Source of the DNA: Streptosporangium sp. NBC_01755 | Lineage (GTDB): Bacteria > Actinomycetota > Actinomycetes > Streptosporangiales > Streptosporangiaceae | Assembly (NCBI RefSeq): GCF_035917995.1 | Contig: NZ_CP109131.1 | Coordinates: forward strand, 2,728,001 to 2,792,000 | Length of the DNA stretch: 64,000 bases | Direction: 5' to 3' | In this document: in pieces, positions 35,393 to 44,180 of the stretch | Position numbering within the stretch: the stretch's first letter is position 1 | How the letters are laid out: each line of letters opens with the position of its first letter | The notes under the pieces: model-generated | Seen by the model: the letters and a program-made list of their open reading frames with translations, nothing else | Told to the model about the DNA's origin: nothing | The model's database searches: none | Made by a program: the position numbers and the translations under genes

Positions 35393-36262
35393 GTGACCGA
35401 GCCTCCCCTGACCATCGCAATCCTCCATCCCGGCCGGATGGGCGCGGCACTCGCCACAGTGCTCACCGCACCGGAACGTCGGCTGCTGTGCTGTCTGGAG
35501 GGGCGCTCGGAGGCGACACGGCAGCGAGCCCACGACGGCGGGCTCATCTCAGTACCGATGCGCCAGCTGGCCAACGAAGCCGACATTGCCCTGTCCATCG
35601 TCGAGCCCGCCGTCGCCTACCCCGTGGCCATGGATCTGGTAACGGCTGGATTTCATGGGCTGCTGATCGAGGCCAACGCGATCCGACCCCAGGCGCTCCG
35701 CGCGATCGCCGACCGCGTCCATGCCGGTGGCGGACAGGTCGTCGATGCCAGCATCATGGGTCCGCCTCCAGCGCGAAACCTGCCTCAGCCCACCCGTCTC
35801 TACCTCTCTGGCCCCACCTCCGGCGTTGACGTCGCCACCACGCTGTTCACAGCGCAAGAGCTCCGCACCACCGTGCTGGGCGAAGACCTCGGACAGGCAT
35901 CAGCACTGAAACTAGCCCACAGCACAGTCCACAAGGCCGGCCGGGCACTCGCCCTGCTTGGGCACGCGCTGGCCCAGGAACATGGGCTGTCCTCCGAACT
36001 GGCCGAGGAGATGAGCCGGTGGTCTCATCCGGCCTCCAATCCCGAGCAATTCCCCAGCGTGGCCAGCCGAAGCTGGCGATGGGGTGACGAACTACGCGAG
36101 GCCGCCGAAGAACTCCACGACAGCGGGCTTCCGTCCGAACTGGTGGTTCATGCCGCCGCGTTGTTCGACCTGCTGGCCGACTTTAAAGGCGCCTCCCCCA
36201 CCTCAGAAGAAATCTTTAACGCGCTGAATCGCCACGGCCCCGACATGGACTCTGTCGGTTAA
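35393..36262 (+). CDS. 6-phosphogluconate dehydrogenase-like NAD(P)-binding protein (DUF1932 type)
   Basis: 289 residues from GTG at 35393. The N-terminal Rossmann loop reads IAILHPGRMGAALATVL (GxxGxxx form HPGRMGA), followed by a second strand and acidic pocket (CCLEGRSEATR), DIALSIVEPAVA and the VVDASIMGPPPAR segment characteristic of this family. The C-terminal all-helical part has KLAHSTVHKAGRALALLGHA with the conserved Lys and Asn/Ser region, fitting DUF1932-type dehydrogenases or imine-reductase-like enzymes. Substrate unknown. The gene is flanked downstream by a repeat copy and a gene relic, so its surroundings are rearranged. It does not appear to belong to the lanthipeptide operon. 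Confidence 0.8.
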   Translation: MTEPPLTIAILHPGRMGAALATVLTAPERRLLCCLEGRSEATRQRAHDGGLISVPMRQLANEADIALSIVEPAVAYPVAMDLVTAGFHGLLIEANAIRPQALRAIADRVHAGGGQVVDASIMGPPPARNLPQPTRLYLSGPTSGVDVATTLFTAQELRTTVLGEDLGQASALKLAHSTVHKAGRALALLGHALAQEHGLSSELAEEMSRWSHPASNPEQFPSVASRSWRWGDELREAAEELHDSGLPSELVVHAAALFDLLADFKGASPTSEEIFNALNRHGPDMDSVG

Positions 36263-36266
36263 CTTA

Positions 36267-36323
36267 AGGCTTCTGTGACCCTCACCGGCGATGCCGCCCG
36301 CGTCACCACACTCGTCTGAACCC
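36267..36323 (+). repeat. 57-bp direct repeat, copy 2
   Basis: Matches 33169-33225, including the last codons and stop (AGGCTTCTGTGA) of the helical-repeat gene, yet no such gene precedes it. This looks like the left-over 3' end of a second, deleted copy. Confidence 0.65.
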
Positions 36324-36334
36324 CATACGGGCAC

Positions 36335-36385
36335 GCAATGAACGATCCCGTCGGCCTTGGTGCAGAGCCCCAGGCCACGTTCGGA
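36335..36385 (-). pseudogene. Relic of a GRDP-like gene
   Basis: The minus strand aligns with the FCAKVADRFIHHAPV stretch of the GRDP gene at 22277-22747 (shared CTCTGC/TTCTGC, CCAAGG, TTCATT and CGCCCGT words) but with small indels and no open frame. About 45 bases survive. Confidence 0.45.
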
Positions 36386-36528
36386 AACCGAGTGCTTCCC
36401 TTCAGTCGAGCTCAGCTCGGAGATGTAGAGCAGCCTCCGAGCTGATCTTGAAGGTCCGCTTCACACCTCGAATCGGACATATGTAGACAAACTCTCTTTT
36501 GTCGTCGCGGTGCCCTATCTTGTCCAAC

Positions 36529-36661
36529 ATGACCGGCGATGGGTGGGATACCCCTGTTGACTCACTTATGGGTCGCGAAGAGCGCATGACGAAGTACGGA
36601 GGCGCCAAGTACGGCGGCATCGAACCATCTCGCATGACTCCGAATGTTTTCATTTACTCAG
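36529..36661 (+). pseudogene. 5' part of SRA-like/PD-(D/E)XK restriction gene, cut by IS1380
   Basis: ATG at 36529 opens a frame with TKYGGAKYGGIEPSRMTPNV and FIYS, the start of an ScoMcrA-like SRA (modified-base reading) domain. The frame is interrupted at 36661 by the IS1380 element. Removing the element and one CTCAG duplicate joins it in frame to 38411 as TPNVFIYSDPARGKSFGYNF. The rebuilt gene is 942 bases, 313 residues. Confidence 0.85.
36657..36661 (+). repeat. Target-site duplication of IS1380 element, left
   Basis: CTCAG directly before the left inverted repeat; the same five bases follow the right end at 38406-38410. Five bases fits IS1380-family insertions. Confidence 0.85.
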
Positions 36662-38405
36662 CCTGGATCCACCGAGCCGATTCTGAACTGAAGATCCTGA
36701 AATGAGAGGAGGTGCCCTCCGACCTGGGATGATGGGAGTTCTTCAGGCTTCCGCCACCTTGATCGAGAGGACACCTCTCAAGTGCAATTGTTCCACGACT
36801 CTGCCAAGACCCATGCGATCTTCGATGAGGAGCGTGTAGTCGCGTACGGCGGGCTGGGGCCGGTGATGCGGTTGGCCGAGCGGTGCGGCCTGAGCGACCT
36901 GGCGGGCGAGCACGTCACTCCCACCGGCCGGGACGGCGTGAACCCGGCGGCGAAGATCGGCTCGATCGTAGCCGGGATGGCCTGCGGGGCCGACAGCATC
37001 GATGATCTGGACGCACTGCGCCACGGCGGCATGGACACGTTGTTTACCGGTATCCGCGCACCGTCCACGCTGGGATCGTTCCTGCGGTGCCTGGCCTGGG
37101 GCAACGTCCGGCAGATCGAGAAAGTGGCCCGCCTGCTGCTGGCCCGGCCGGCCGCCCATACGCCGTTGCCGCCCGGCGCGGACGTGCTCGCCTTCCTCGA
37201 TGTGGACTCGATGCAGCGACGTACCTACGGCTACAAGAAGCAAGGATCGGGGTTCGGCCACACCAAGATCGGCGGCAAGGGCGTGCTGGTGCGCGGACTG
37301 AACGTGCTGGCCTCCACACTGTCCACACCGCTGGCCGCCCCGGTGGTGACCGGCACCCGGCTGCGCGGCGGAAGCGCGAACTCCGCCCGCGGCGCGGCCT
37401 GGTTCGTGCGTGAGTCGATCGGCGCGGCACGATCAGCGGGCGCGAGCGCCACCCTGATGATGCGCGGGGACTCGGCGTTCTACACCGCAGGCGTGATCAA
37501 CGCCTGCCACACGAACGACGTGCGCTTCTCCGTCACCGCCAAAATGGACCCCAAGATCAAAGCCGCGATCGCGGCGATCGACGAAACCGCCTGGACAGCG
37601 ATCAAATACCCCAACGCCATCTTCGACGAACAAGCAGGGGGCTGGATCTCCGACGCCGAGATCGCGGAGGTCGCCTACACGGCGTTCGCCGCGAAGAAGG
37701 GCCAGGCCATCACCGCCCGGCTGATCGTGCGCCGGGTCAAACGGCTCAACTCGCAGACCGGGCTCCGGCCAGAGGAACCGTTCCCGCTCTACCGCTATCA
37801 CGCGATCTTCACCGACAGTCCGTACGCCCTCGGGCAGGCCGAGGAACAACACCGTGATCACGCGGTCATCGAGCAGGTCAACGCGGACTTGATCGACGGG
37901 CCATTAGCGCACCTGCCCTCGGGCGTGTTCACCGCCAACGCCGCCTGGCTGACCTTGGCGGCGATCTGCCACAACCTGCTGCGCGCGGCCGGCTGCCTGG
38001 CCGGAACCTTTCACGCCAAGGCGCGCGGCGCCACCCTGCGCCGCCATCTCATCGGCGTGCCCGCCCGCATCGCCCGGCACGGCCGGGGCCACCTCACCCT
38101 GCATCTTCCCCGGTATTGGCACTGGCGGCACGCATGGATGAACCTCTTCCAAGCCGTCCACCGGCTGCCACCGATCCGCGCGGCTTGACCCGTCCCCGCC
38201 CTGCCACCACTCTTCCCTCGACCTCCACGGTCACCCGCGCCCTCGCGCACGAACCCCGCCCCCGAGCCCGTGAACGCCTGGACAATCCGTGACCCGCGCA
38301 CGGCGGGTTCTCCACACCCCAAATCAGACCCCCGTCAGGCAAAACGGTCCTGGTGAAGGAATCGAACCGAAGAATGATCACCAGAATTCACGCCGTGGAT
38401 CCAGG
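36662..38405 (+). mobile_element. IS1380-family insertion sequence, complete
   Basis: A 1744-bp element with inverted ends CCTGGATCCAC (36662) and GTGGATCCAGG (ending 38405), one intact transposase gene and a perfect CTCAG target duplication on both sides. Similarity of the ends continues imperfectly for another dozen bases. The undamaged duplication and the in-frame rejoining of the host gene point to a recent insertion. Confidence 0.92.
36782..38188 (+). CDS. IS1380-family transposase
   Basis: 468 residues from GTG with GAGAGGA upstream. IS1380 features: the N-terminal GGLGPVMRLAERCGLSDLAG region, the first catalytic Asp in LAFLDVDSMQRRTYGYKKQG, the second in TLMMRGDSAFYTAGVINACH, the YRYHAIFTDSP segment and EQHRDHAVIEQVNADLIDGP with the final acidic residue. 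The C-terminal GVFTANAAWLTLAAICHNLL and the basic tail are typical. The frame is full length, so the element is potentially active. It interrupts the restriction-like gene described on both sides and is transcribed in the same direction. Confidence 0.95.
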   Translation: MQLFHDSAKTHAIFDEERVVAYGGLGPVMRLAERCGLSDLAGEHVTPTGRDGVNPAAKIGSIVAGMACGADSIDDLDALRHGGMDTLFTGIRAPSTLGSFLRCLAWGNVRQIEKVARLLLARPAAHTPLPPGADVLAFLDVDSMQRRTYGYKKQGSGFGHTKIGGKGVLVRGLNVLASTLSTPLAAPVVTGTRLRGGSANSARGAAWFVRESIGAARSAGASATLMMRGDSAFYTAGVINACHTNDVRFSVTAKMDPKIKAAIAAIDETAWTAIKYPNAIFDEQAGGWISDAEIAEVAYTAFAAKKGQAITARLIVRRVKRLNSQTGLRPEEPFPLYRYHAIFTDSPYALGQAEEQHRDHAVIEQVNADLIDGPLAHLPSGVFTANAAWLTLAAICHNLLRAAGCLAGTFHAKARGATLRRHLIGVPARIARHGRGHLTLHLPRYWHWRHAWMNLFQAVHRLPPIRAA

Positions 38406-38410
38406 CTCAG

Positions 38411-39219
38411 ACCCAGCTCGCGGAAAATCCTTTGGCTACAACTTCGACGGCTGGAACGAGGATCACACAATATTCCTGTACACGGGTGATGGACGTGTAG
38501 GCGATCAGCAAATGCGGGATGGAAACCGGGCCATCCTCGAACATCACGCAAAGGATCGCGCTCTCCGTTTATTCGTAGCCGATGGATTAATCCCTGGAAC
38601 GAAGCAGAAAAATCATCGCTATATCGGCAAGTTCGAAGTAGATGTAGAGCGACCATTCTTTCTGGAAGAAGCGCCTGACCAAAACAAAGAATTACGTACA
38701 GTCTTCGTATTCCGACTCCGCCCATTGAGTGAAGTACTATATCGCGACGCCGATCGGAGCAGCAGCGGAGATATCCGACTCACAACCGAGGCTGTGCTCG
38801 TCCCCTTGGAGGCACACGTATCACAAACCTTTGAAAATCCCGGAGCAAAAGCAACAACCGCCGTCCGTCGGGAAAGCGAGCTCTGCGCTAGGTACGTTTC
38901 CCACCTTGGTCGCGTTTTTCAGCGATGGAAGATTATCCCGGCCGGCGAGACTCGACCTCTCTATACAGACCTGTACGACCAGGAAGAGAACGAGCTATAC
39001 GAAGCCAAAGGAACTGCAACACGCGATGCAGTACGGCGTAGCGTTGGCCAACTTCTTGACTACCAGCGCCATATCACACCTAAGCCAAAGTTAACACTCC
39101 TGCTACCCCATCGCCCGAGCGATGACCTAATCAACTTCCTCCATGATGTAGGAATATCTTGCGTGTACGAAGAACCAGAGACAGGGTTCTCTCGCATAGG
39201 CGCCACCAGGGAAGATTAG
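38411..39219 (+). pseudogene. 3' part of SRA-like/PD-(D/E)XK restriction gene
   Basis: Continues from the fragment at 36529. The SRA-like region goes on with GYNFDGWNEDHTIFLYTGDG, VGDQQMRDGNRAIL and LRLFVADGLIPG. From about 38870 a PD-(D/E)XK nuclease domain follows: ARYVSHLGRVFQRWKI, then the Asp of LYTDLYDQ, Glu-x-Lys in LYEAKGTATRDAVRRSVGQL and LDYQRH. Type IV restriction enzymes join such a modified-base reader to a nuclease. GC content is lower than in the neighbours, suggesting transfer. A new start inside this part (for example ATG 38353 or 38374 within the IS end) could yield an N-terminally altered protein. Confidence 0.85.
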
Positions 39220-39493
39220 CAAGAACAATACACAGACCCGAACCCATACGGTAAATCATGCCGACGAGCCCATACACCAAAAGGCGAGAATCTATCACTC
39301 CGGAATCTTCAACTTCACCTTTTCGCTAGCTGATCGCATAAGAAATCAGCGGCATACTCTCCGCGTCTACCTCACAAGCACATCCCTAAAATCCATGATG
39401 CCCGAGCCTTTCGACCACCGCTAGGGAGAAGCTACGCTAATCGTCGACCAAGGAGGGTTCCCTCCCGGACGCGGTGAATAGGAGGAGCCAGTC
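39220..39493. other. AT-rich intergenic region
   Basis: Low-GC spacer between the restriction gene and the helicase gene. A GGAGGAG ribosome site (39481-39486) directly precedes the helicase start. No other element recognised. Confidence 0.4.
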
Positions 39494-42400
39494 ATGGATG
39501 AGGCACCCGTTTTGGGCCTGCGCGACTCCCTGATCACCAACCAAATCGCCCAAAAGATTGTTTCTTGGCGTGAATCGGGCCACCTTGTCGAAGTATCCCA
39601 GGTGGACAAAGAAGAGGTTGCTCACCTGCTTGGCCGGTTCGTCGGGGAGGCGGTAACCCGAGCGATGACCGCGCTCAAGAGCGCCGACGAGCAGGTGGAG
39701 TTGGCGAATCGACTTTTGCTGCGCCTGGCCGGGCCCGAGTCCATCGAGAACGGACCGAACAGGCTGTTGTCGGTCGTCAAGGACGTGCCCGGCGCGGTCC
39801 TTCCTGATCGGCCGTTGACCTCATTGTCGGAGGCGGCGCTACTGACCAATGCCAGGGAGGACCCGAACCTGGCACATGAACTAGCAGCTGAGCTGGCTAG
39901 TGCCGATCGGGTAGACCTGCTGTGCGCATTCGTCAAATGGTCCGGGCTGCGCATCCTAGAGAAGCCACTTGCCGAGTTGCGCCGCCGAGGCGTCCCGCTA
40001 CGTGTCATCACCACCACCTACATGGGCGCGACCGAGCGGCGGGCGCTGGATCGGCTCGTAGGTGATTTCGATGCCGAGGTCCGGATCAGCTACGAACAGA
40101 ATGTAACCCGCCTGCATGCCAAGGCTTGGCTGTTGCGCCGCCGTACCGGTTTCGACACGGCCTATATCGGCAGTTCTAACCTGTCACGCGCTGCCTTGCT
40201 GGACGGCCTGGAATGGAATGTCCGCCTATCTGCGGTGACTACCCCGCGACTGCTGGACAAGTTCGAGGGCACCTTCGATTCTTACTGGAACAGACAGCAG
40301 TTCGAACCGTACGACCCAAAGACTGACAGCGAACGGCTCGACGAGGCTTTGTCTCGCTCAAAGGCAGGCGAGCGGATCTTTGACATCCCCGCGCTGGTAC
40401 CTCATCCTTTCCCACATCAGAAAGAGATGCTGGAGGACCTCGACGTCGAGCGGACTGTGCACGACCGGCACCGCAATCTGCTGGTGGCGGCTACCGGAAC
40501 CGGAAAGACGGTCGTGGCTGCCTTCGACTATCGCAATCTGCAACAGCGATTGGGGCGGCGTCCCTCTCTGCTATTCGTCGCGCATCGCAAAGAGATCTTG
40601 CAGCAGGCTATGCGCACCTACCGGCAGGTTCTAGCCGCTCCCGACTTCGGCGAACTGCACGTCGGCGACGATCAGTCCCGGCACTGGCAGCACGTGTTCG
40701 CCTCAGTCCAGTCCCTCAATTCACGTGGCATCGATACCTTCGCCGCCGACCATTTTGACGTCGTGGTTATCGACGAGTTCCACCACGCCTCTGCCGTGAC
40801 TTACCGGCGGATCATCGATCACCTCAAGCCGAAGGAACTACTCGGCCTCACCGCCACCCCTGAGCGGGCCGATGGCACCTGGGTCCAAGACGAGTTCTTC
40901 GATCGGCACATCACTTCCGAACTGCGCCTGTGGGACGCTCTAGACGCCGGCCTGCTCTGTCCTTTTCACTACTTTGGGATCAACGACGAGACCGACCTCA
41001 GCAGCGTGACCTGGTCACGCGGCGCCTACCTCGGTCGCGAACTCGACGAGGTTCTTACCGGTGACAGCGATCGGGCTCGACTCGTGTTCAACGCACTGCT
41101 GGATAAGGTCAGCGACCTGCAAGCGGTCCGCGGCTTGGGTTTCTGCGTCTCGGTACGGCATGCACACTTCATGGCCGAGTTCTTCACCAAGGCGGGCCTG
41201 AAGTCGCTGGCCGTCGACGGATCGACTGACCCCGCCGAGCGCAGGGCGGCGCTGGCTGCCTTGCGCGATGGGAAAGTCACGTTCCTTTTCGCCGTAGACC
41301 TGTTCAACGAGGGTCTGGACATCCCCGATGTGAACACGCTGCTCCTACTGCGGCCAACCGAGAGCGCAACGGTCTTCCTCCAACAACTCGGTCGTGGACT
41401 ACGCCGTACGCCCGATAAGGACGTGCTGACCGTCCTCGACTTCGTCGGGCAGCACCGCAAGGAGTACAGGTTCGGGAACCGATTCCATGCCTTGACCGGG
41501 TTCGCCAGAGGACGTCTGAAGCAGCAGGTGGACAAGGACTTCCCGCTGCTGCCGTCGGGGTGCCAGATCGTCTTGGACCGGGTCACCAAAGACCGATTGA
41601 TTGCCGAGCTCAAAGTCCAACTCAACGCCACCATCTCTACACTCACCCAGGAGATCCGCTCCCTCGCAGAGATGTCCCTTATTAACTACCTCGAAGCCAC
41701 CGGCCGCGATATCCACGACATCTACCGCAACCGACGCTACTGGACTTCACGGCTGCGCCGTACTGGGCTCATCAAGGAAGATGCCTCTCCCATGGAGGAT
41801 GCGCTTGGCCGTCGCGTGCGTGCTTTGCTTCACGTAGACGACCAGCGACGAGCCGAGGCGTATGCACGTCTGTTGCGACCCGACGGTCCGTTCTATAGTC
41901 AGTGCTCCCCCACCGACCAGACCTTCACCCGCATGCTGTTCTTCTCCTTCTGGCGCGACGGCGGCGGCTTCACCTCCTACGACGCGGCTCTCTCACAGCT
42001 GCGCGCTGAGCCCGCGCTATGCGAGGAGATCCGGCAGGTAATCGCCTACGGCGCAGAGCGTCCCAGGTACGTTGCCAAACCTCTGCCCGAACCACTGGGG
42101 CAGGTGCCTCTTGCGGTCAACGCCCGGTATTCGGCTGACGAGATCCTCGCGGCTCTCGGCTGGGCGAATCTGGGTGGCTCCATGACGTCAACCATGCGCG
42201 AAGGTGTCGCATGGATCCCGGCCACGCAGTGCGACGCGCTCTTCGTCACCTTGCACAAGAACGAGAAGGAGTTCTCACCACAAACCATGTACCGGGACTT
42301 CGCACTCACCCCGACCCTGTTCCACTGGGAGTCCCAGCACCGCACGAGCACGCAGTCAGCCACTGGACTCCGCTACCAGAACCACGAACGAGACGGCAGC

Positions 42401-42580
42401 CACGTGCTGCTGTTCACCCGGGAGCGCAAGGAGGACGAGAACCGCCACCCCGAACCGTTCGTCTTCCACGGCACCGCCCGGTACGTGGAACACCAGGGGG
42501 AGAGACCCATGGCCGTGACCTGGCAGCTCGATGAGGAGATGCCCGCCGACTTGTTCCGTCGCGCTGCTATCGCGGGGTAG
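39494..42580 (+). CDS. PLD-like nuclease / SF2 helicase / DUF3427 protein
   Basis: 1028 residues from ATG. Domains in order: a phospholipase-D-like nuclease module (about 115-290) with His208-x-Lys210 in TRLHAKAWLLRRR and SSNLSRAALLDGLEWN; an SF2 helicase (about 305-720) with Walker A ATGTGKT (Lys338), DEFH box 427-430, LGLTATP, FAVDLFNEGLDIPDV and QQLGRGLRR; and a C-terminal DUF3427 region (about 740-1020, including SLINYLEATGRDIHDIYRN and the GWANLGGSMTSTMREG segment). This fusion is recurrent in bacterial mobile and defence regions and likely acts on foreign or damaged DNA. It lies 274 bases after the SRA-nuclease gene on the same strand. The exact system is not established. Confidence 0.9.
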   Translation: MDEAPVLGLRDSLITNQIAQKIVSWRESGHLVEVSQVDKEEVAHLLGRFVGEAVTRAMTALKSADEQVELANRLLLRLAGPESIENGPNRLLSVVKDVPGAVLPDRPLTSLSEAALLTNAREDPNLAHELAAELASADRVDLLCAFVKWSGLRILEKPLAELRRRGVPLRVITTTYMGATERRALDRLVGDFDAEVRISYEQNVTRLHAKAWLLRRRTGFDTAYIGSSNLSRAALLDGLEWNVRLSAVTTPRLLDKFEGTFDSYWNRQQFEPYDPKTDSERLDEALSRSKAGERIFDIPALVPHPFPHQKEMLEDLDVERTVHDRHRNLLVAATGTGKTVVAAFDYRNLQQRLGRRPSLLFVAHRKEILQQAMRTYRQVLAAPDFGELHVGDDQSRHWQHVFASVQSLNSRGIDTFAADHFDVVVIDEFHHASAVTYRRIIDHLKPKELLGLTATPERADGTWVQDEFFDRHITSELRLWDALDAGLLCPFHYFGINDETDLSSVTWSRGAYLGRELDEVLTGDSDRARLVFNALLDKVSDLQAVRGLGFCVSVRHAHFMAEFFTKAGLKSLAVDGSTDPAERRAALAALRDGKVTFLFAVDLFNEGLDIPDVNTLLLLRPTESATVFLQQLGRGLRRTPDKDVLTVLDFVGQHRKEYRFGNRFHALTGFARGRLKQQVDKDFPLLPSGCQIVLDRVTKDRLIAELKVQLNATISTLTQEIRSLAEMSLINYLEATGRDIHDIYRNRRYWTSRLRRTGLIKEDASPMEDALGRRVRALLHVDDQRRAEAYARLLRPDGPFYSQCSPTDQTFTRMLFFSFWRDGGGFTSYDAALSQLRAEPALCEEIRQVIAYGAERPRYVAKPLPEPLGQVPLAVNARYSADEILAALGWANLGGSMTSTMREGVAWIPATQCDALFVTLHKNEKEFSPQTMYRDFALTPTLFHWESQHRTSTQSATGLRYQNHERDGSHVLLFTRERKEDENRHPEPFVFHGTARYVEHQGERPMAVTWQLDEEMPADLFRRAAIAG

Positions 42581-42659
42581 CGCAGGATCTCTGACCATGT
42601 AAAGACCGGCGCTGACGTCTTCCATGAGCAGCAGGGCAATTAATTTATCGGCATTTTTC

Positions 42660-42693
42660 TTCCGCCAATGAGATGGTCGTCTCATTGGCGGAA
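42660..42693. terminator. Hairpin between convergent genes
   Basis: A perfect 14-bp stem (TTCCGCCAATGAGA and TCTCATTGGCGGAA) with a 6-base loop lies between the helicase gene and the convergent DUF397 gene. No clear T-run follows on either strand, so it may be a bidirectional, weak or Rho-assisted terminator. Confidence 0.6.
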
Positions 42694-42781
42694 TTGAGAT
42701 CTACCGCTACAACCTCGAACACACCTCCGGCAACGTCGGTCGCTTGCCATGGAGGATCCAGCTGAGCCATTGATTAGCTAA

Positions 42782-42985
42782 TCAGACCTCTAAGGATCCG
42801 CTTTTAATACCGCTGATAAATATCCGCCATTCGCCGCTAGCGAAGCGCAGCACTGGCCCGTTCGGGTCCTTACTATCCCGTACGGCACAGCCGCCGTCGG
42901 GGAGCTCTGCCATCTCCACGCAGTTGTCCTGCTGAGCGCTCTGGCTGCTCTTACGCCAGGTGAGTACAGGGGTGATTCGGTCCAC
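42782..42985 (-). CDS. DUF397 domain protein
   Basis: 67 residues. The family pattern is complete: LTWRKSSQSAQQDNCVEMAE, then the PDGGCAVRDSKDPNGPVLRF segment and the final GEWRIFISGIKSG. It starts six bases after the end of the XRE-DUF5753 gene, the standard arrangement. DUF397 proteins are the small partners of these regulators, sometimes viewed as antitoxin-like or anti-regulator proteins; direct function here is inferred from linkage alone. Confidence 0.93.
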   Translation of the reverse strand: MDRITPVLTWRKSSQSAQQDNCVEMAELPDGGCAVRDSKDPNGPVLRFASGEWRIFISGIKSGSLEV

Positions 42986-42990
42986 GGTTG

Positions 42991-43848
42991 TTACCTCTCC
43001 TCCTGCTTTAGTTGATCAACCAGGGCAGTCACGTGGCCTACGGACTGCTCGACGGTCAGAGCAGCCGCTACCACGCGATTAAACATGAGCGTATACGCCT
43101 GAACCTCCTCTGGCCGCTCCAGAAAGAGATTGTCTGTTGGCGTCTCCAGATAGACGATCGATGGATCCAGATCGCCCATGAAGTCCAGGACGACGAACCC
43201 GCTACCCATCGCTGCATGCGCACCGATCGAGTCAGGCAGCACTTGCACAGTGATATTGGGTTGTATCGCCATGTTGACAAGGTGGGCGAGTTGTTCGGCC
43301 ATGACCTCGGGGCCGCCAACCATCTTCCTCAGCGCCGCCTCGTCGATGACGGCCCAGAGCTGGGGTGGGTTGTCGCGGGTAAGGATCGCTTGCCGGGCCA
43401 GGCGTGCCTCGACCCGCCGCCGAACAGCAGCCTGATCGAGGACCTGTCCTGCTTGGAAGACTGCCGTGGCATAGGCGGCTGTCTGCAGCAAACCAGGGAT
43501 GGTCACGAGCTCGACCGTGCGGATCTGGGTCGCTTCCGCCTCGAAGCCGGGAAGGCTGCCGCCGAACACGTCCTTGTACTTGGCCCACCAGCCTCTTTCG
43601 CGGGACTGCCTGGCGAGATCGAGTATCGCCTCACGCACGGCAGCATCAACAACGCCGTAGAGGTCCAGCAGCATGCGAACATTACCGATATCAGGCAGAA
43701 CCCACTTGTTTTGTTCCATGTGAGTGAGGCGGCCGCGCGACCATTCCAAGCGCTTGGCGACCTCATCATGCGTGAGACCGGCTTGCTCGCGTAGCCGGAT
43801 GAGCTCGGCGCTCAGACGCCGTCGTTTGACAGTTGGGCTGCCGATCAT
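42991..43848 (-). CDS. XRE-family regulator with DUF5753 domain
   Basis: About 285 residues from ATG at 43848 (ATG 43863 is also possible). The HTH (about 10-65) reads AELIRLREQAGLTHDEVAKR and LEWSRGRLTHMEQNKWVLPD. The DUF5753 region follows with the WWAKYKDVFGG and FEAEATQIRTVELVTIPGLL segments and the QTAAYATAVF helix, GPEVMAEQLAHLVNMAIQPN, ITVQVLPDSIGAHAAMGSGF and YLETPTDNLFLE. It forms an operon with the DUF397 gene. This is the classical WhiJ-like pair. It is longer than the regulator at 22843-23571 because the central part is complete. Confidence 0.93.
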   Translation of the reverse strand: MIGSPTVKRRRLSAELIRLREQAGLTHDEVAKRLEWSRGRLTHMEQNKWVLPDIGNVRMLLDLYGVVDAAVREAILDLARQSRERGWWAKYKDVFGGSLPGFEAEATQIRTVELVTIPGLLQTAAYATAVFQAGQVLDQAAVRRRVEARLARQAILTRDNPPQLWAVIDEAALRKMVGGPEVMAEQLAHLVNMAIQPNITVQVLPDSIGAHAAMGSGFVVLDFMGDLDPSIVYLETPTDNLFLERPEEVQAYTLMFNRVVAAALTVEQSVGHVTALVDQLKQEER

Positions 43849-43863
43849 TGGGCCTCTCTTCAC

Positions 43864-44180
43864 GCCTTAAATGAGCGAATCACGCAATTTAACTACCGAA
43901 ACCAGACAATATCGTCGATGAAATCTTGGCCTTGAAAATTCTGCGGCCAACCGTCACCATGTGAAGAGTATCCATCACCGAGAGTGATGAAGGTGTGACT
44001 ATTGCCCAGTGCACCTTTTGAACTCTTAGAGAGCTCTCGGAGCTAGTGCCCGAATGGGCCGTTATGAGCTCAGCTAGTCCGGTGGCGCTACCAGCAGGCC
44101 AAGGACGCTGAAGAAAACGGTTCTGCCAGGCGAATGGCGTCGCCTGGCAGAACCTCGCCCGCACATCGGAGGTGCGAACT
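43864..44180. other. Divergent intergenic region
   Basis: Moderately AT-rich spacer between the regulator and the small-gene operon on the other strand; it should contain both promoters. No specific box could be assigned. Confidence 0.4.

Noticed and set aside
36402..36653. Minus-strand frame of 83 codons
   Set aside because: It is antisense to the 5' part of the SRA-nuclease gene, whose reconstruction across the IS1380 insertion is much stronger evidence for plus-strand coding.
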